A DNA stretch of 64,000 nucleotides from Echria macrotheca (taxonomy: Eukaryota > Ascomycota > Sordariomycetes > Sordariales > Schizotheciaceae), in contig MU839839.1 in NCBI GenBank assembly GCA_030411725.1, positions 558,001 through 622,000 of the forward strand, written 5' to 3'. Below, in pieces: positions 1 through 11,875 of the stretch. Within the stretch, counting starts at the first letter, position 1, and each line of letters starts with the position of its first letter. The translations under genes were made by a program, and so were the position numbers. A model generated the notes under the pieces. That model was not told the origin of the DNA. It made no database searches and saw only the letters and a list, made by a program, of their open reading frames with translations.

Positions 1-3000
1 TTCTGGATAGGTTACGAGCCCTAACCTTGCTCCCTCAAACTGGAGCAAAGCGAGCACTCAGATGTACTTGTGCGATGGTTTGGTCTGAAGATGCTGCTTG
101 GAGCAGACTGTTTCTTGGCTCCTGGTCCATGGCCGTCAGGGTCCCTCTGGATCTGACCCGGGAAGCTGCGACAGACAAACAGCGTGTTTCAGACAAGCTC
201 TGGCCGCCACAGTGTCGCCTGAGCACACACGTGCGGGTGCATTACCAACCCACCATCTCAGATCTTGCTTCTCATCAGCCGTGGCAAACATGTCTCTCGG
301 GCGTGCCCCTCACCAGTCAGCATGCGGCGTCGAGACGTGGGAATGTGGTTGGCTGCCATCTGGAGCTCCCGTTTGAAGGCCGATTGACAGACCCAACCAT
401 GGGCGTCTTTGGGGAGCTAGCGTCGACATATGCAACCATCATCTGGAAATCGTACGCATGATTCCTCGTTGCAGCTTGTGCCGGGCGGGTCCATGTTTGA
501 ACAGGACGCTTGTCCCATCAATGAGACGGCAGCCAGCCGTTGTAGGCGCCGCAGCAATCGTCGCCGTCCCTCCGATGGGCATGATGGAAACGGTGATTGG
601 CCTCGTCTCGTCAAGCAGCTCTCGCGGTCATCGCCTCTCGTCACGGCTTGCATGGCCGTGGCCATTTTGCCTATATCGTCCCGTAGTTCATTGACGACCG
701 CTGGGGCCATCATACGTCAATCCATCGGGACTTAAAATCCGCCAGAGCGGGGATCCGTTATCGCGCATCGGTAGTGTCCCGTTGCCGATTCTCTATTCTG
801 ACTCCCGCTTGCTGCCTTCGATATCTGGACCCTGTTCGGCTTTGTCTTTGCTCGCCGAGGGTTCGCCGGCAAATAGGCTCCAAAGGCGTCGAGCAGGCAG
901 CCTACGTATCCCAGTTTTGATGTTCAAAGCCAGACAACCAACCGACCGGATTTCAGCCCAGTGTCGGAGCGGTTATTCGTCAGAAGGTTGTCATGCCGCC
1001 TGTCATGAACGGCATCCCCCGCCTCGCAAACGCCACCTTCGGGTTGAGATTGCGCAAAGAGTGCGGAAGGCTCGGATCCACGAACGGTGAACGGTTTCAT
1101 CTACTTGTATCTATATCTGGTACAGCGGTGGTAAAGTCTGTGGGGTTTGACGACGCAATGGCTTGCTCTCCGTGAGGTTGAGCCAAAGCTCCAACATCGG
1201 AGTATCCAAACCCCGATTGGGAATCGTACATCAGGCTCAAGTGCATGCAAGAAGCACACATCATGCCGTCAAACAAAGCCTTATATCTGGACGCTTCAAC
1301 ATCTGATGTTTCGATGTGGCGCTCCCCCCTCCTGTCCTCGCCAAGATGCGAGCCGGGTAAGGAAGAGCAATAGTTGACGAATACTAAGGTACGGAGTGCA
1401 CCGCCGTTGGTGCTGAGGGCCGAACTGCGGGGAAGCTCCTTCATTTGAAGATCGCGATTTCCTTATGGCGGCGCAAAATGGCGACACCTCCAGCACGCCA
1501 TTCCAATTCTCTGTGTCGGCGGGGAAGAGAGACACATCACGACGCCCCCCGCCCTACCTTACATCCTCAGGTCTGAAGGCTGCCATGCCGTTCCGCATCC
1601 AAGCCCTGAGCCCCTTTTCCGGTTGTTCAGAGTTCTTGATGCGCATGACTACGCCGAGGTTACCTTCTCTGCCACATTGCAGCACCCATCCTTCTTCGGC
1701 TGACCGCCCTTCGTGGCATTCTCTTGCCTTCCTCGTCGTTCGTATTGCCGATCCGTTCACCTCGCTTTGCAGGAGCTTTGGCTCCCCCACCAGATCTCGA
1801 TCTCAACCCTCGGAGCCGTCTGCGTCTGTTCGCCAACCGTACCGTGGTGCTCTGGCTTGCATGCTGTGTCGCTTTTGTTTCCTTCCTGATCCAACCACAC
1901 CTCCCCTCATCCAAGGGGGTTGATCACTCGTCATGGTCTTCATTTCTCACGGTCGGGCCGCTTTCTCTTCTCCTCTTCGGTTACACATGAGTTTGTCCAT
2001 TCTCACACCGCTATCAGTTGCGATCCACCCCGATCCAAAGTTATGGCATATTGGAGGGGAAGTATCTCCAAGAGAAACGGTACCCTCCTAATTGACTCGT
2101 TTCGGGATCCGTCGTGGGAGGCGACCAATGGCCATCGACTTGCATGTCTCGTGCCAGTGGTGGAAAGCCTTGGTGCTGCATCTCCTCCCCAGGGCGCACG
2201 CGACCTCTGAGCTGCGTCTGGGCTCCCCGCAGAGGGTGAATGGTGTGGTGGTGGTCAACTGTCGTGGCAGGCGAAACGCCGCCCATCGGACCCAGTCGGC
2301 GGTGAGGACGATGCTATGCGCCGACGACCATGTGCCAATGGGGTGTCACCGGCTTATCTGGGCGTTGTCTTGGTCGCTCCGAGGTACATTGCATCTTTGT
2401 AGGTCCCTGAATCCTGCGTTCCTGTTTTCATGCTGCTCTCCCCACGCCTCGACCCTTCGTGGGAGGCGGTGGAGGTGGCATGGTGATCATCTTCAGGCAC
2501 ACTGGTGGCGGACTACCAGCTTGGCCTGCCCCTCTTTAGGGGCTGCCAGGACGGATGTGACTGCTGTTGCTGTTACCTACCCCGGTACTTCGCTGAGACT
2601 ACATGTCTAGTCTGACGGACTATTGCCCGGCCGGTTGCCCGGCTGTGTGTTTACTGTCTCCCTTTCCCCTATTTGGCCGCCTTCATCGGGAGAGGATTGG
2701 GTGTTGAGACGACCAGCGGCATAACCCTTACCACGGTCTCGGTCAACTTCATCTGTCATCTGAACCAGATGTTTTCTATTGTATTGTGTATTCTTCATAT
2801 GAATATCTAGGCGGCATTCTTTGATCATCAAAGTTTGGAAAGAGGTGGCTGGCAGGTGTATTTACTGTGTCGGTTTCATCTGGTGTTGGGTGCATAATTG
2901 AACTCTCGGAGGTCTGGAGTCGACCCCGAGCATCTTGATAGCTTTCTCCAAGTCTCGGGCGACTAAGACAGCGGTTTTGTTAGTTAGGCCAAACATTGCT

Positions 3001-3762
3001 ATATATATATACTCAACCATTTGCTCTAGCACGCGCGATGTCTAGTCTAGTCCTGCCCCCTTCTTTAGCATCCTCTAGCGCTGCTGGTTTCGCTCAGGCT
3101 ATAACGTCCGGCCCAAAATGAGAAGACTACCTCTTCGCTAGAGCAGAAGAGTCATATCTTAAGGAATTTCTAGTAGCAAGCTACGGAGATAGGATGGAAG
3201 CCTAAGACAGTGCCCAAACACATTTCGGTGGTCGGCGTGCGAACCTCGTGCAAGAGATGTTGAGTGTTGATACACAGCTCTCGGGCAAGAATCAGACGAA
3301 ATCCATTCACATTATTCACTCTCCATTCCCTTTGTCTGCTGGATTGGGTTGCCAGGTGCTGAGTCAACTTGGTTACGTGCGGACTTTAAGTGCCTTAGCA
3401 CCGGCGCTTGTTGTCATGCCCCTTTTTTTCCGTCTCAACTCTAAATTTTCATGCCATCTAGCGTGCACACCGCATCACATGGCGCGCATATTGTGCACTC
3501 CAGACTATCTAAACTTCAGATTATCTAAACTCCTGCTTGATTCTAAATTTGTACCTCTCTGGCCAGGCTGCTCCTTCCACACGTGCTTGCCCCGCCCAGC
3601 GTGCAAACTGGTATTTAATCTGATCTTCGCCCTCGATTCCATCTCTTCATCTATTGTGAACCGCAACCACTCGAGAACAATACGAACCACTCCTATTGAT
3701 TGGCGCAACAATAGCACCTCTTCTGAATAGGCTCCACGCTGCGAGAACACAAATCCTCCAGG
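1..3762. other. Intergenic, no gene recognised
   Basis: Both strands contain only short overlapping open frames with no family resemblance, no consistent splice structure and no RNA gene signature that I could recognise. The part from about 2.8 to 3.7 kb is slightly more AT-rich and carries short runs such as a TATATATATATA tract near 3000. Clear target duplications or terminal repeats were not found there. The last few hundred bases are the upstream region of the F-box gene. Confidence 0.5.
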
Positions 3763-3770
3763 TATAAATT
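3763..3770 (+). promoter_or_regulatory. Candidate TATA box of the F-box gene
   Basis: TATAAATT lies about 330 bp upstream of the chosen ATG at 4096. It is followed by a long pyrimidine-rich leader (3785-4090), the usual composition of fungal 5' untranslated regions. Assignment is by position and motif only. Confidence 0.45.
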
Positions 3771-3985
3771 ACCCTCCAGTATTCCTTTTCCTCCTCCAAC
3801 CTTTTCCTCTTTCCAAACAACAGCAAGATTTCTTCTTCTCTTCCAACACGACTTGCTTCCAACATCACAAGCTTCCCTCTTCACCTTCACTCTTCCAATA
3901 TCTCTCTCTACCTTCACCATCTCTCACTTCACCTTCCCAGACCACCCCTCACCTTACCACACTTCTTCACTTCGGGTCAGCTCAC

Positions 3986-4060
3986 CCTCCCCTTACTCAC
4001 CCTCCCCTCACTCATCCTCCCCTCACTCACCCTACCCTCACTCACCCTCCCCTCACTCTC
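3986..4060 (+). repeat. 15-bp pyrimidine tandem repeat (5 copies) in a 5' leader
   Basis: Five consecutive 15-bp units of the form CCTCCCCTCACTCAC run from 3986 to 4060 with only one or two differences per unit. The tract sits directly upstream of the F-box gene start at 4096. The frame through it stays open but contains no upstream in-frame ATG, so I read it as untranslated leader rather than coding sequence. Confidence 0.8.
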
Positions 4061-4095
4061 GCTTCTTTATCGAACCTTCCCATCAAGAACCCACA

Positions 4096-7000
4096 ATGTC
4101 TCTCTTCACTGGCGACATCTGGAGCGTGGCTGCGCCCACTGGCGGCCGTTACAACCCCAGTACCTACAGCAGACAGAACCAAGTCGGTTCAAGTTCCACG
4201 TCTGCAGTTCAACAGCCAGCCACTCTCACCAAGCCACTCGAAAGCTGGGGCGATGGCTCGTCCCAGACTTGGGCTGATTCGGCCATCGCTGGTCCTTCAT
4301 CGTCCACCAGCCCTTCCCACACGGTCACTTGGGGCCGTTATGAAGACTGGGAGGAGGACTCGGATGACGATTATCCGTTCAAGGCGTCGAATATTGTGTA
4401 TCCCGTGTCTAACTCGAACGCAGACTCGAACACAGACTCCAACGCGGACACCGACATGAATCGCTCCGGTCGCACCGGAAGTGCCCCCCATGGCAAGGGG
4501 AAGGGCAAGGCGGCAGGTCACCACAATGCAGCCACTTCTTCAAAGGCCAGCAGCAAGGGCAAGGCTGCCAATACCTCTAACAAGGGCAAAGGCAAGGCTG
4601 GAGCCCCCGTCAATGGCTCCAACGGTAATGCAAGGAGTCACCAGGCCAACGGTAACAATCGCCGTAATGGCAGTCAACCCAACGGTGGTCCTTCGTCGTC
4701 CACGATCGCCACCGCCGTGGCCAACCTCCCGCTTCCGGATGGTTACAACAAACCGGCTCAGCAGACATCCCAGAAGAAGCGACCGGCACAGCGCCCCCGG
4801 CCTGCTCGACCCGCCCAGCCTGCCCAACCAGCTCAACCTGCCCAGGCTCCCCAGCCAGCAAACGGTGCCTCTGTTGATATGACCAGACACCACCAACTGG
4901 TTGCTCGCGCCAGATCGGGAGTGCCTCCCACGATCTGGGAGCTGTACCCGGGCTATGTAAGTTTCCTCGCTCTCTTCTAATGATTTAAGAAGCTCACACT
5001 CTCTGTAGATTGGCGCAAGGTCCACCGGGGCTGGAAGGTTGTCATTCGACTACGACAACTGCACGTGGCGGTCCCTGGGCAACTCGCACATCGAGGTCCA
5101 GGAAAACCTCGCCCGCGAACTTAGAAGGCAGCATCAGGAAAGTCTTCCTACCTTGTTCAGGGACATGAATCAGAGCGATCTGATGACTGCCCAGGTCGAC
5201 TATGCCGCTCCGTACACGCTTTACGGAGTCGAAAGCAACGACTTGGAGCTATTCGAGGGCAGGAAGCAGGCCAGGTTCCTTTCCAGCGATCCGAAGCTGG
5301 TCTTTATCGTAAGTACTGCAAATTTCTCCTGTGTTCCTCTCAACTGACAAGTGCTAGTCTTCGGTGGCCCAAAACCGCGAGGTCCACGACTCCGCTGAGA
5401 CGTCGGGCGTGCCCGCCATTATCAAGACCATGAGAATCACCGAGCTTGCCACGATCATTCTGGGCCACATGATGCCCAGTCTGAAGGACATCTCGAGTCT
5501 TGCCGCGACCTGTAAGGAAATGGCACGCATTGTTCCCAGGGCAATGGAGATCTGGAACTCGAGCACGCACGATTTTCCCGTTGACGAGAGCTTGTTCGGC
5601 CTGGGTGGCGTCTGCCCCAACATCCTGACCATTGCCAACACGGCCATGAACCAGAGACGCACAGCGCACCCTTACCTTGACGCATACAATGCCATGATGC
5701 GCGTCGGTAAGTCAGCTCTACATTGAAGAACGAGTGGATACTAATGAATGTTTAGTCAATGTCTCGGTCAGGACCTCGACCCGGTTCCAGGATGTCATCA
5801 TCGACCAACTCCCGTTTTTCGATGTTCGCATGTTTGGGGCCATGCTCCGTTCGATGCCCAATCTGAGAAGCATTGCCATCTCGCGATGCATGCTGATGGA
5901 TGTGACGAAGGTATCCGACATTACAAAGCTCGTCGAAGCAAACCCTCGTGTTCTGCCCAACGGCGAGAAAGAGTACGTCAAGGTGGACTTCGCTCCCTTC
6001 TTCTTCGAGGGACCGAACGCGAAAAATCGCCTGGGGTCATACGGTGTCACATGGCATGAGCCCAACTTCAACATCCCGAAGGCCATCGCTTGCCTGATCA
6101 TGGTCAACCATCAGCGCGCCAAAAAGATCGGCATGGATTTGCTCAGCGACGGAAGTTCGTTCTGGAACTTCGTCCGCCGCCTTCCTGGGCCAGACCAGCT
6201 GTGGCATATGAAGCTCCGCGAGGCGATTGTAACTCACGACGAGGAACACGCCAGGGTCAGTGAGATGTACTACCCTCTCAAGTCACATTTCAAGGAGGTT
6301 CTTGATCGCTTCGGCGACGACCTAACGGCGGCTGTCTCGGGTGACAACATCGACCATACCCAACTGCACTATGACGCCCCTCTGCCTCGTCATGGCGAGT
6401 TCTGGAGGGACCAGAAACAGTGCGAGTGTTGCAAGGGACGCCTCTTTTGCTCGCTGTTCACCATGTACCGCAAGGTATGCTGGGGATGCAAGATGACGGA
6501 GTTCGTCAACACCACAGATGATAGTCACCTTCGCTATCGTCAGATCTCGGTCCTCGATGACCTCTTCCATGGCTTCGAAGAGCAGAAGCCTACCCTCCAG
6601 GAACTGCTCGACAAATCAGAGCCTGGGCGCGAGCTCGCTCTGCAGAAGGCCGAGGCCGGTGCCGGAGATATTGACAACGCCTGGGCATACCACATGCTGC
6701 ACGATGTCGTGGGAACCAATTCACTTACCGAGCGACCAGCGGAAGCCTCTACCCGCATCCCCTTCCCCGAACCACATAACGCGGACAGCGTCGCTGCCTC
6801 GATGAGGCGTGTCATGCGCAACGCCTGGAACCAGGAGCCAATTCCCGCCCAGGACCTTCGCAAGGGCGGTCCCCAGTATGGGGTCGTGGGCGAATTCAAT
6901 CCATCCTCGTTGTTGACGCACATGGTCACGGAAAACGGGACGGAGAATTTTATCGACTTCCAGAAGAGATGGGTCCCGGGTGATGCGACGAGGCAGGCTC

Positions 7001-7326
7001 TGGGCGAGCTCTGGCAAAGCAAAGCCGACACTGCTGGCCTCGGACAAGAGGAGGTGCAACGGCGCATGAACGAATATCTCGAATGGGCGATGACTGACCG
7101 GGCCCAGCTCGCAATGGGATGCTGGCTCGAGTGGGTGGATCAGAATCTCGTCGACGGCAATACGATGGTCCGCACCCGCGCCAAAGTCGAGGACAATATC
7201 AACTCCGACACCGGCATCGGTCCGGTCAAGCATTCGTGGAACCGCGACAAGTTCCGCGAGGAGAAGCTGCTCAAGACGGTGGTCTGGGAGACAACCCCCG
7301 AGGTCCGTAATGCTGTGGTCTGGTGA
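4096..7326 (+). CDS. Large F-box domain protein with Cys cluster (4 exons, 1026 aa)
   Basis: The exons are 4096-4956, 5009-5308, 5358-5706 and 5756-7326; the introns are 49-52 bp with GTAAGT donors and all phases agree. The start is the first in-frame ATG (context CCACAATGTC). Residues 1-287 are low-complexity: Ser/Asn/Gln-rich, with several KGKGK-type basic runs and Pro/Ala/Gln repeats. An F-box-like segment at about residues 408-450 (ITELATIILGHM followed by SLAATCKEMARIV) suggests a substrate-recognition subunit of an SCF ubiquitin ligase. Residues 726-748 hold a dense cysteine cluster (CECC, then C735, C745 and C748) that could bind metal. The C-terminal half matches no family I can name. 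The gene stands alone, 1.4 kb from its right neighbour. The substrate is unknown, and the F-box call rests on the motif pattern only. Confidence 0.8.
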
Positions 7327-8725
7327 GCAGGCCATTGCTTGACTTGAAGACAGGTGCAGTCACGGTCATGTCGGCGCTTTTCACCGGTCGACTCAATACA
7401 TTGCACCGTGGCTGTTGTATCTCGGTTGTTCATTCGGTTTCCTGGGTTTAACATTTTTTCGACACCGGCAGTCTCTGGATTCCCTCTCGGTTCGTTCATG
7501 ATGAACGTTTTCCGCCAACCATGATGGACGGCAGCTCTCAGATTGGAACGATATTTAGCATTCAGTATGGCGAACAGTTTTTTCTCACCCGCACTCGACA
7601 GTCCGTCCGGTCGACCACTGGTCATATTATAGCCTTACGTGGCTTCCTTCTCTTCAAATGCTCGTCATTCCCCTTATTCCTTACGATCTGACCTCGAGTT
7701 ACTCAGATTCGACCTTCTCCTGCATTTCTCTCTTCGAGACCAGAATGGACATCAGCTTTTTCTCTTTCTCCTACGGACTCGCGGCAAGGGGTGGTGACGG
7801 TATGGAAAGCAACAGGCGACCATTCCGATGAGCGGCGATATGAGCATTGACTCAGGATCACCACTCAGGACACAACCATTGCATGATCCGACGCTAGATT
7901 TCTTTTTTCTCTGGAATTTCCTTGTGTTCCTTTTTCTTCTTGGGGGTGGAGGATTTTAGTATAGATGTATTCAACCGGCAACGGGAGTGGTTTCGTTTTC
8001 AGATCTCTTTTGTAAAAACGAGATCTGACATTCGGAAATGGGTGGACATGGAAAAATTGGTGATTTGGACCTGGGCCTTTGGGAGTACTGGACTTATAAG
8101 TTTTGGGACCGGGACGGCGATCCCAGGGCGGTGGTTTTTGTGTTTCATTTCTTTCCTAGGTGTGCTTCTGTTTTTTGGTAGTTTCGAGGAAATATAAGAC
8201 TGGAAATCTCAAATCGTGTGGTTCGTTCGCATCTGAAGTGAAATGTGTGATGTGATCTTGCGTACTTCAGCGTGTGGTGGTTTGTCAGGATCGAATCCCT
8301 CGCAGAGGACAACGGTTATGCATTCTGACCCCTCGAGGGACTTTACGACGGCATTTATAATTCCATGGAGATGGCATCAACGAGATGACGAGATGATGGC
8401 AGGGGGGTATTTCCTCGGATTCGTATCGTCTACAACACCATATTCCTACACAACTGACTTTATACACACATCTTACAACATCCCGGTCATCACCTTGCCT
8501 CACTCTCCTCTAGCGGATCTTATCATCCCGCCGGGATCTTCCAACCCAAATCATCACCTAGTTGAGTGACACCATTCACAGACCCTCTACAACACCAAAG
8601 CATGCATCATTCCCAGACCAGACCAGTCCTTCCCCGAACAAACCACCACCATTCCCACCTGTCAAGCCACACCCCTTCCCTTCCCATCACCATCCCCACG
8701 CCATCACCATAACCACAACCCATCC
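7327..8725. other. Intergenic between convergent genes
   Basis: This holds the 3' sides of the F-box gene (+) and the mitochondrial lysyl-tRNA synthetase gene (-). A 91-codon open frame at 7922-8197 is hydrophobic but resembles nothing and lacks a promoter-like context. A tRNA-like GATCGAATCCC near 8290 does not fold into a cloverleaf. Nothing else was supported. Confidence 0.5.
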
Positions 8726-10474
8726 TCAAGAATCCTCCTCCTCCTCAGAAAGCGCCGGCTCCCTCAGCCCGGAAACAGCAACGACATGCCTCACCCCCCC
8801 AAAGCTCAAACACTCACTAATCCTCCGCGCGCCGGAAAACAACATAACCAGCCTCTCGACACCACACCCCCACCCGCCCGTAGGCGGCAGCCCGGCCTCG
8901 AGCGCAGCCACATAACTCTCATCAATCTTTATCCCCTCCCCATTTTTTGCCTCGGCGGCCTGGGCGATGAACTTGTCCCGCTGCGCAAACGGGTCATTCT
9001 CCTCCTCGTACATATTCGCCAGCTCCCTGCCGGAGACAAAAAGTTCGGCCCTCGCCGAGACGTGCTGGCCAGTCTTGGGACAGACGAAGCTCTTCGAGAG
9101 CGGGGACATGCACACCGGGTGGTGTGTAATAAAAAGCGGGACTCCGTCCGACGAGTGCGGCTCGATGTACACCGAGGCGAGCCTGTCGAGGAGTTTGGAG
9201 AGGGATGTTGGGCCGTCCACCGGGACGTCGATCCCATTCGCCGCGAGCAGAGACGTCAGATCCGCCAGCGCCGTATCCCCGGACAGATCGGGCATCGTAA
9301 ACCCCAGCGCGGCTTCCAGCGACGGGATAAACTCCATCTGCTTGAACGGCCGTCGAAAAAGCGTCGTATCCACCGCCGGGAGCGACAAGAGTTTGGTCTC
9401 GATCAACGCCCGACAGTGCTCGGCCAGTCCGCAGACTAAGTCTTCGGTCATGCGTATCAAATCGTCCAGACTCGCATACGCGCTGTAGAACTCGCACGTG
9501 GTAAACTCGGGGTTATGCGTCGAGTCGATGCCCTCGTTCCGAAACGACGGGCCGAGCTCGAATACCCTGTCCATCCCCCCAACAACCAGTCTCTTCAGCC
9601 ACAGCTCCGGCGCGATCCGCAGCGCCAGCTCCTGGGACGACGACGAAACGGTAGTAGTAAACGGCGTCGCCGCGGCGCCGCCCGCCGCCTGCGCGAGGAT
9701 GGGCGTCTGGACCTCGATAAAATCTTTGTCGCCGAAAAAGTCTCGCATATATTTGATCACCGACGACCGCAGACGCAGCGTGTCGGCCGTCGGCCGGTTC
9801 ACGAGCATGTCTACATGGCGCTGGTGCATGCGCGCCTCTTCGTCGGCCAGATGGACCGGCAGCGGGACCAGAGCGGGAGCGAGGATCTCGGGCATGCGCG
9901 TCGCGACGAGGGTCAGCTCGCCCGTCTGGGTGCGCGTGGCGCGGCCGGTCAATGCTATTTTTACTCGGGAGCATCAGCGGACCGGCCCGTTACAGTCTAC
10001 AGAGGACAAGACAAGAAAAAAAAACGCACACACGATATCGCCTCGACTGATCAACTTGGACAAGGCCTTGAATTTTTCTAGGTCTGTTTCTCCCCCCTCG
10101 AGCTTGCCAAAGTTGAGCATGCCCTGGACGGGCGTAAACTCGCCCTCGAGCGCGAGGAAGACGAGCTTCGAGCTCGCCCGGCGGACGAACTGTACCCGGC
10201 CGCGCAGCACCACATCCTCCTCTGCCACGTGCCCCTTCTGTATGCTCTTATACTTGTCCCGGAAAGCCGGGATGCGCATTACCGCCGCCGCCCCCGCCGC
10301 CACCCCATCGCGTCGGATGCGGGGATACCTGAGCGCATCCGCCCGGACGAGTTCCTGGTGGCGCGCGGCGTGGTAGAAGCGGAGGTAGATTTGTCGCTGT
10401 GCTGCTGCGTCGAGCGGCGGTCTGAAGGCGTACGGCCTCAGGAAGTGGAGGGTGGTGGTGGGAGTTGGTCTCAT
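8726..10474 (-). CDS. Lysyl-tRNA synthetase, mitochondrial (class II)
   Basis: This enzyme charges mitochondrial tRNA(Lys) for organellar translation. Exon 1 is 10474-10030, the intron 10029-9955 (75 bp, donor GTGCGT, acceptor AAATAG) and exon 2 9954-8726, giving 557 aa. The junction restores the family segment GDIVSLTGRATRT. The N-terminal part is the OB-fold anticodon-binding region (about residues 65-185). The class II catalytic core follows, with motif 2 FRNEGIDSTHNPEF at about residue 286 and motif 3 GWGCGVERLVMLFSG near residue 508. The first about 40 residues are Arg/Thr/Pro-rich with almost no acids and look like a mitochondrial presequence. This, with the divergent features of the core, favours the mitochondrial paralog (yeast MSK1) over the cytosolic KRS1. 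The 5' end faces TIM10, another mitochondrial gene. Confidence 0.93.
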
Positions 10475-11046
10475 CGTGTCTTCTGGTTGAGTGGTCAGCC
10501 TTTTATCCTCTCTCATCATCAACCCAGATAGATGGCCGGAAATAGAGAAAAAATGAGGTCAGAAAATTGGCATTTGTGATCATACGCGCAAGCGCGTCAG
10601 TCGCAACGGTTCTAATGTATTATGCAGATCATCATGGAAAAGGGAGGTTTAAGAAAGGAGTTTGCAAGAGAAGTACTCACCATCATGCTGTTGTTTGTCA
10701 AACCAAAAAATCCAAACCGAACTTTGAAAGGTCTGAAGTTTTTAAATACCCAGAGCTTCGTCACTGACGAGCCAATCACATCACGCAATCCACCTCCAGA
10801 GTCCAAGCTTGTCAGCTTCTCCACAATTACCCGAAGATCACCCCGTCCACCGCCCAAAGCTCAGCAAGCAAGGCGCGGCGCGGCGCTGCCGGCAGAAATC
10901 TTTCCATCATCGAACCTTGGACAGACTTCAACACCAACAACACCGCCCATCCCAACCAACCCACCGTACCCGTCGCCGCCGACCGCCCTCAACCACCCAC
11001 ACCCCCCGACGCCTCTCTAAGAAACAAACCCCCCAATCCCTTCAAA
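10475..11046. promoter_or_regulatory. Bidirectional promoter, mitochondrial LysRS / TIM10
   Basis: The 572 bp between two divergent start codons must hold both promoters. A CCAAT box lies at 10772-10776, almost exactly midway and within the context GAGCCAATCACATCACG, so it could serve both genes. The TIM10 side is CT/CA-rich leader sequence. Inference from position and motif. Confidence 0.6.
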
Positions 11047-11505
11047 ATGTCCATGTTCGGCTTCGGCGCCCGCCAACCAACATCAGCCGAGAAAATCGCC
11101 GCGGTAGAGAACGAGCTCAAAATGATAGCGACCATGCACGCGCGGTATGTTTTTGTCCTCCCCCCTTTTCCTCCCTCTCCCGCTACCCCCTCCCCCTTCC
11201 CTCCTCTGCCCTCCCCCCTTTTCCTCCTACCCTCCTCCCTCTCGCCCAACACGTCCGCCCGCCCGACCGCCCGCCCGCCCAAACTAAATAACTAATATGA
11301 CAATAATAAAAGAATGACAAAAATCTGCTCCCAAAAATGCATCGACGCAACCTACCGCGAAGGCGACCTCGCCAAGGGCGAGGCCGTCTGCCTGGACCGG
11401 TGCAGCGCCAAGTTCTTCGAGGCGCACCAGAAGATCTCGGACCAGCTGCAGAGCCAGTCGCAGGCCATGGCGGGCGCTGGCGGCGGTGGTGGGTTTGGCA
11501 TTTAA
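11047..11505 (+). CDS. Mitochondrial import inner membrane translocase subunit Tim10
   Basis: Small intermembrane-space chaperone that, with Tim9, escorts hydrophobic precursors to the TIM22 and SAM machineries. Exon 1 is 11047-11144, the intron 11145-11312 (168 bp, donor GTATGT, very CT-rich) and exon 2 11313-11505, giving 96 aa. The twin CX3C signature is visible as CSQKC and CLDRC, separated by 16 residues. The start MSMFGFGARQP and the segment after the second motif (AKFFEAHQKI) match Tim10 rather than Tim9, Tim8 or Tim13. The tail is Gly-rich. The upstream neighbour on the other strand is the mitochondrial lysyl-tRNA synthetase. Confidence 0.95.
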
Positions 11506-11875
11506 TTCATTCCCCATAATGGAGACAAGATTGGGGGGAAAGGAATATGGGACTGGGACTGGGAACTGGGACTGGGGGATATAAACTCTCGACACCAGAT
11601 TCAGTGCGTCGTCGAATTTTATTCTTCTGACCAGGAAAGAAAGAAATATATAGGGGCCCGACCGAGGGTTGGGCCCGGCGAAGGCTTGTATGTAAACATG
11701 TAACATTAGACTTGACGACGTCAAAGATAGACGGGTGGTGGTTACGGCATGGATGGGGGTTGAATGGCATCCCCTCTCTTTCGGGGCTTGTTTGATTAAT
11801 ATCAATAATCAATGTCCTGTCCATGCTTCGCTATGTGCCCTAGATGCTCCTGACCAAGATATGCAAAAACTGCCC
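11506..11875. other. Short convergent 3' region
   Basis: These are the 3' untranslated sides of TIM10 and the STB6-like gene. They contain a short GGGACT-type repeat (about 11547-11577). No further gene was seen. Confidence 0.6.

Noticed and set aside
2820..3700. AT-richer stretch that might be an old transposon
   Set aside because: No matching terminal repeats or target duplication could be found.
7922..8197. 91-codon hydrophobic frame with membrane-like segments
   Set aside because: It lies in the 3' region of the F-box gene, and no promoter-like signal or recognisable family was seen.
8280..8310. GATCGAATCCC resembling a tRNA T-arm
   Set aside because: The stem does not pair and no cloverleaf can be drawn upstream.
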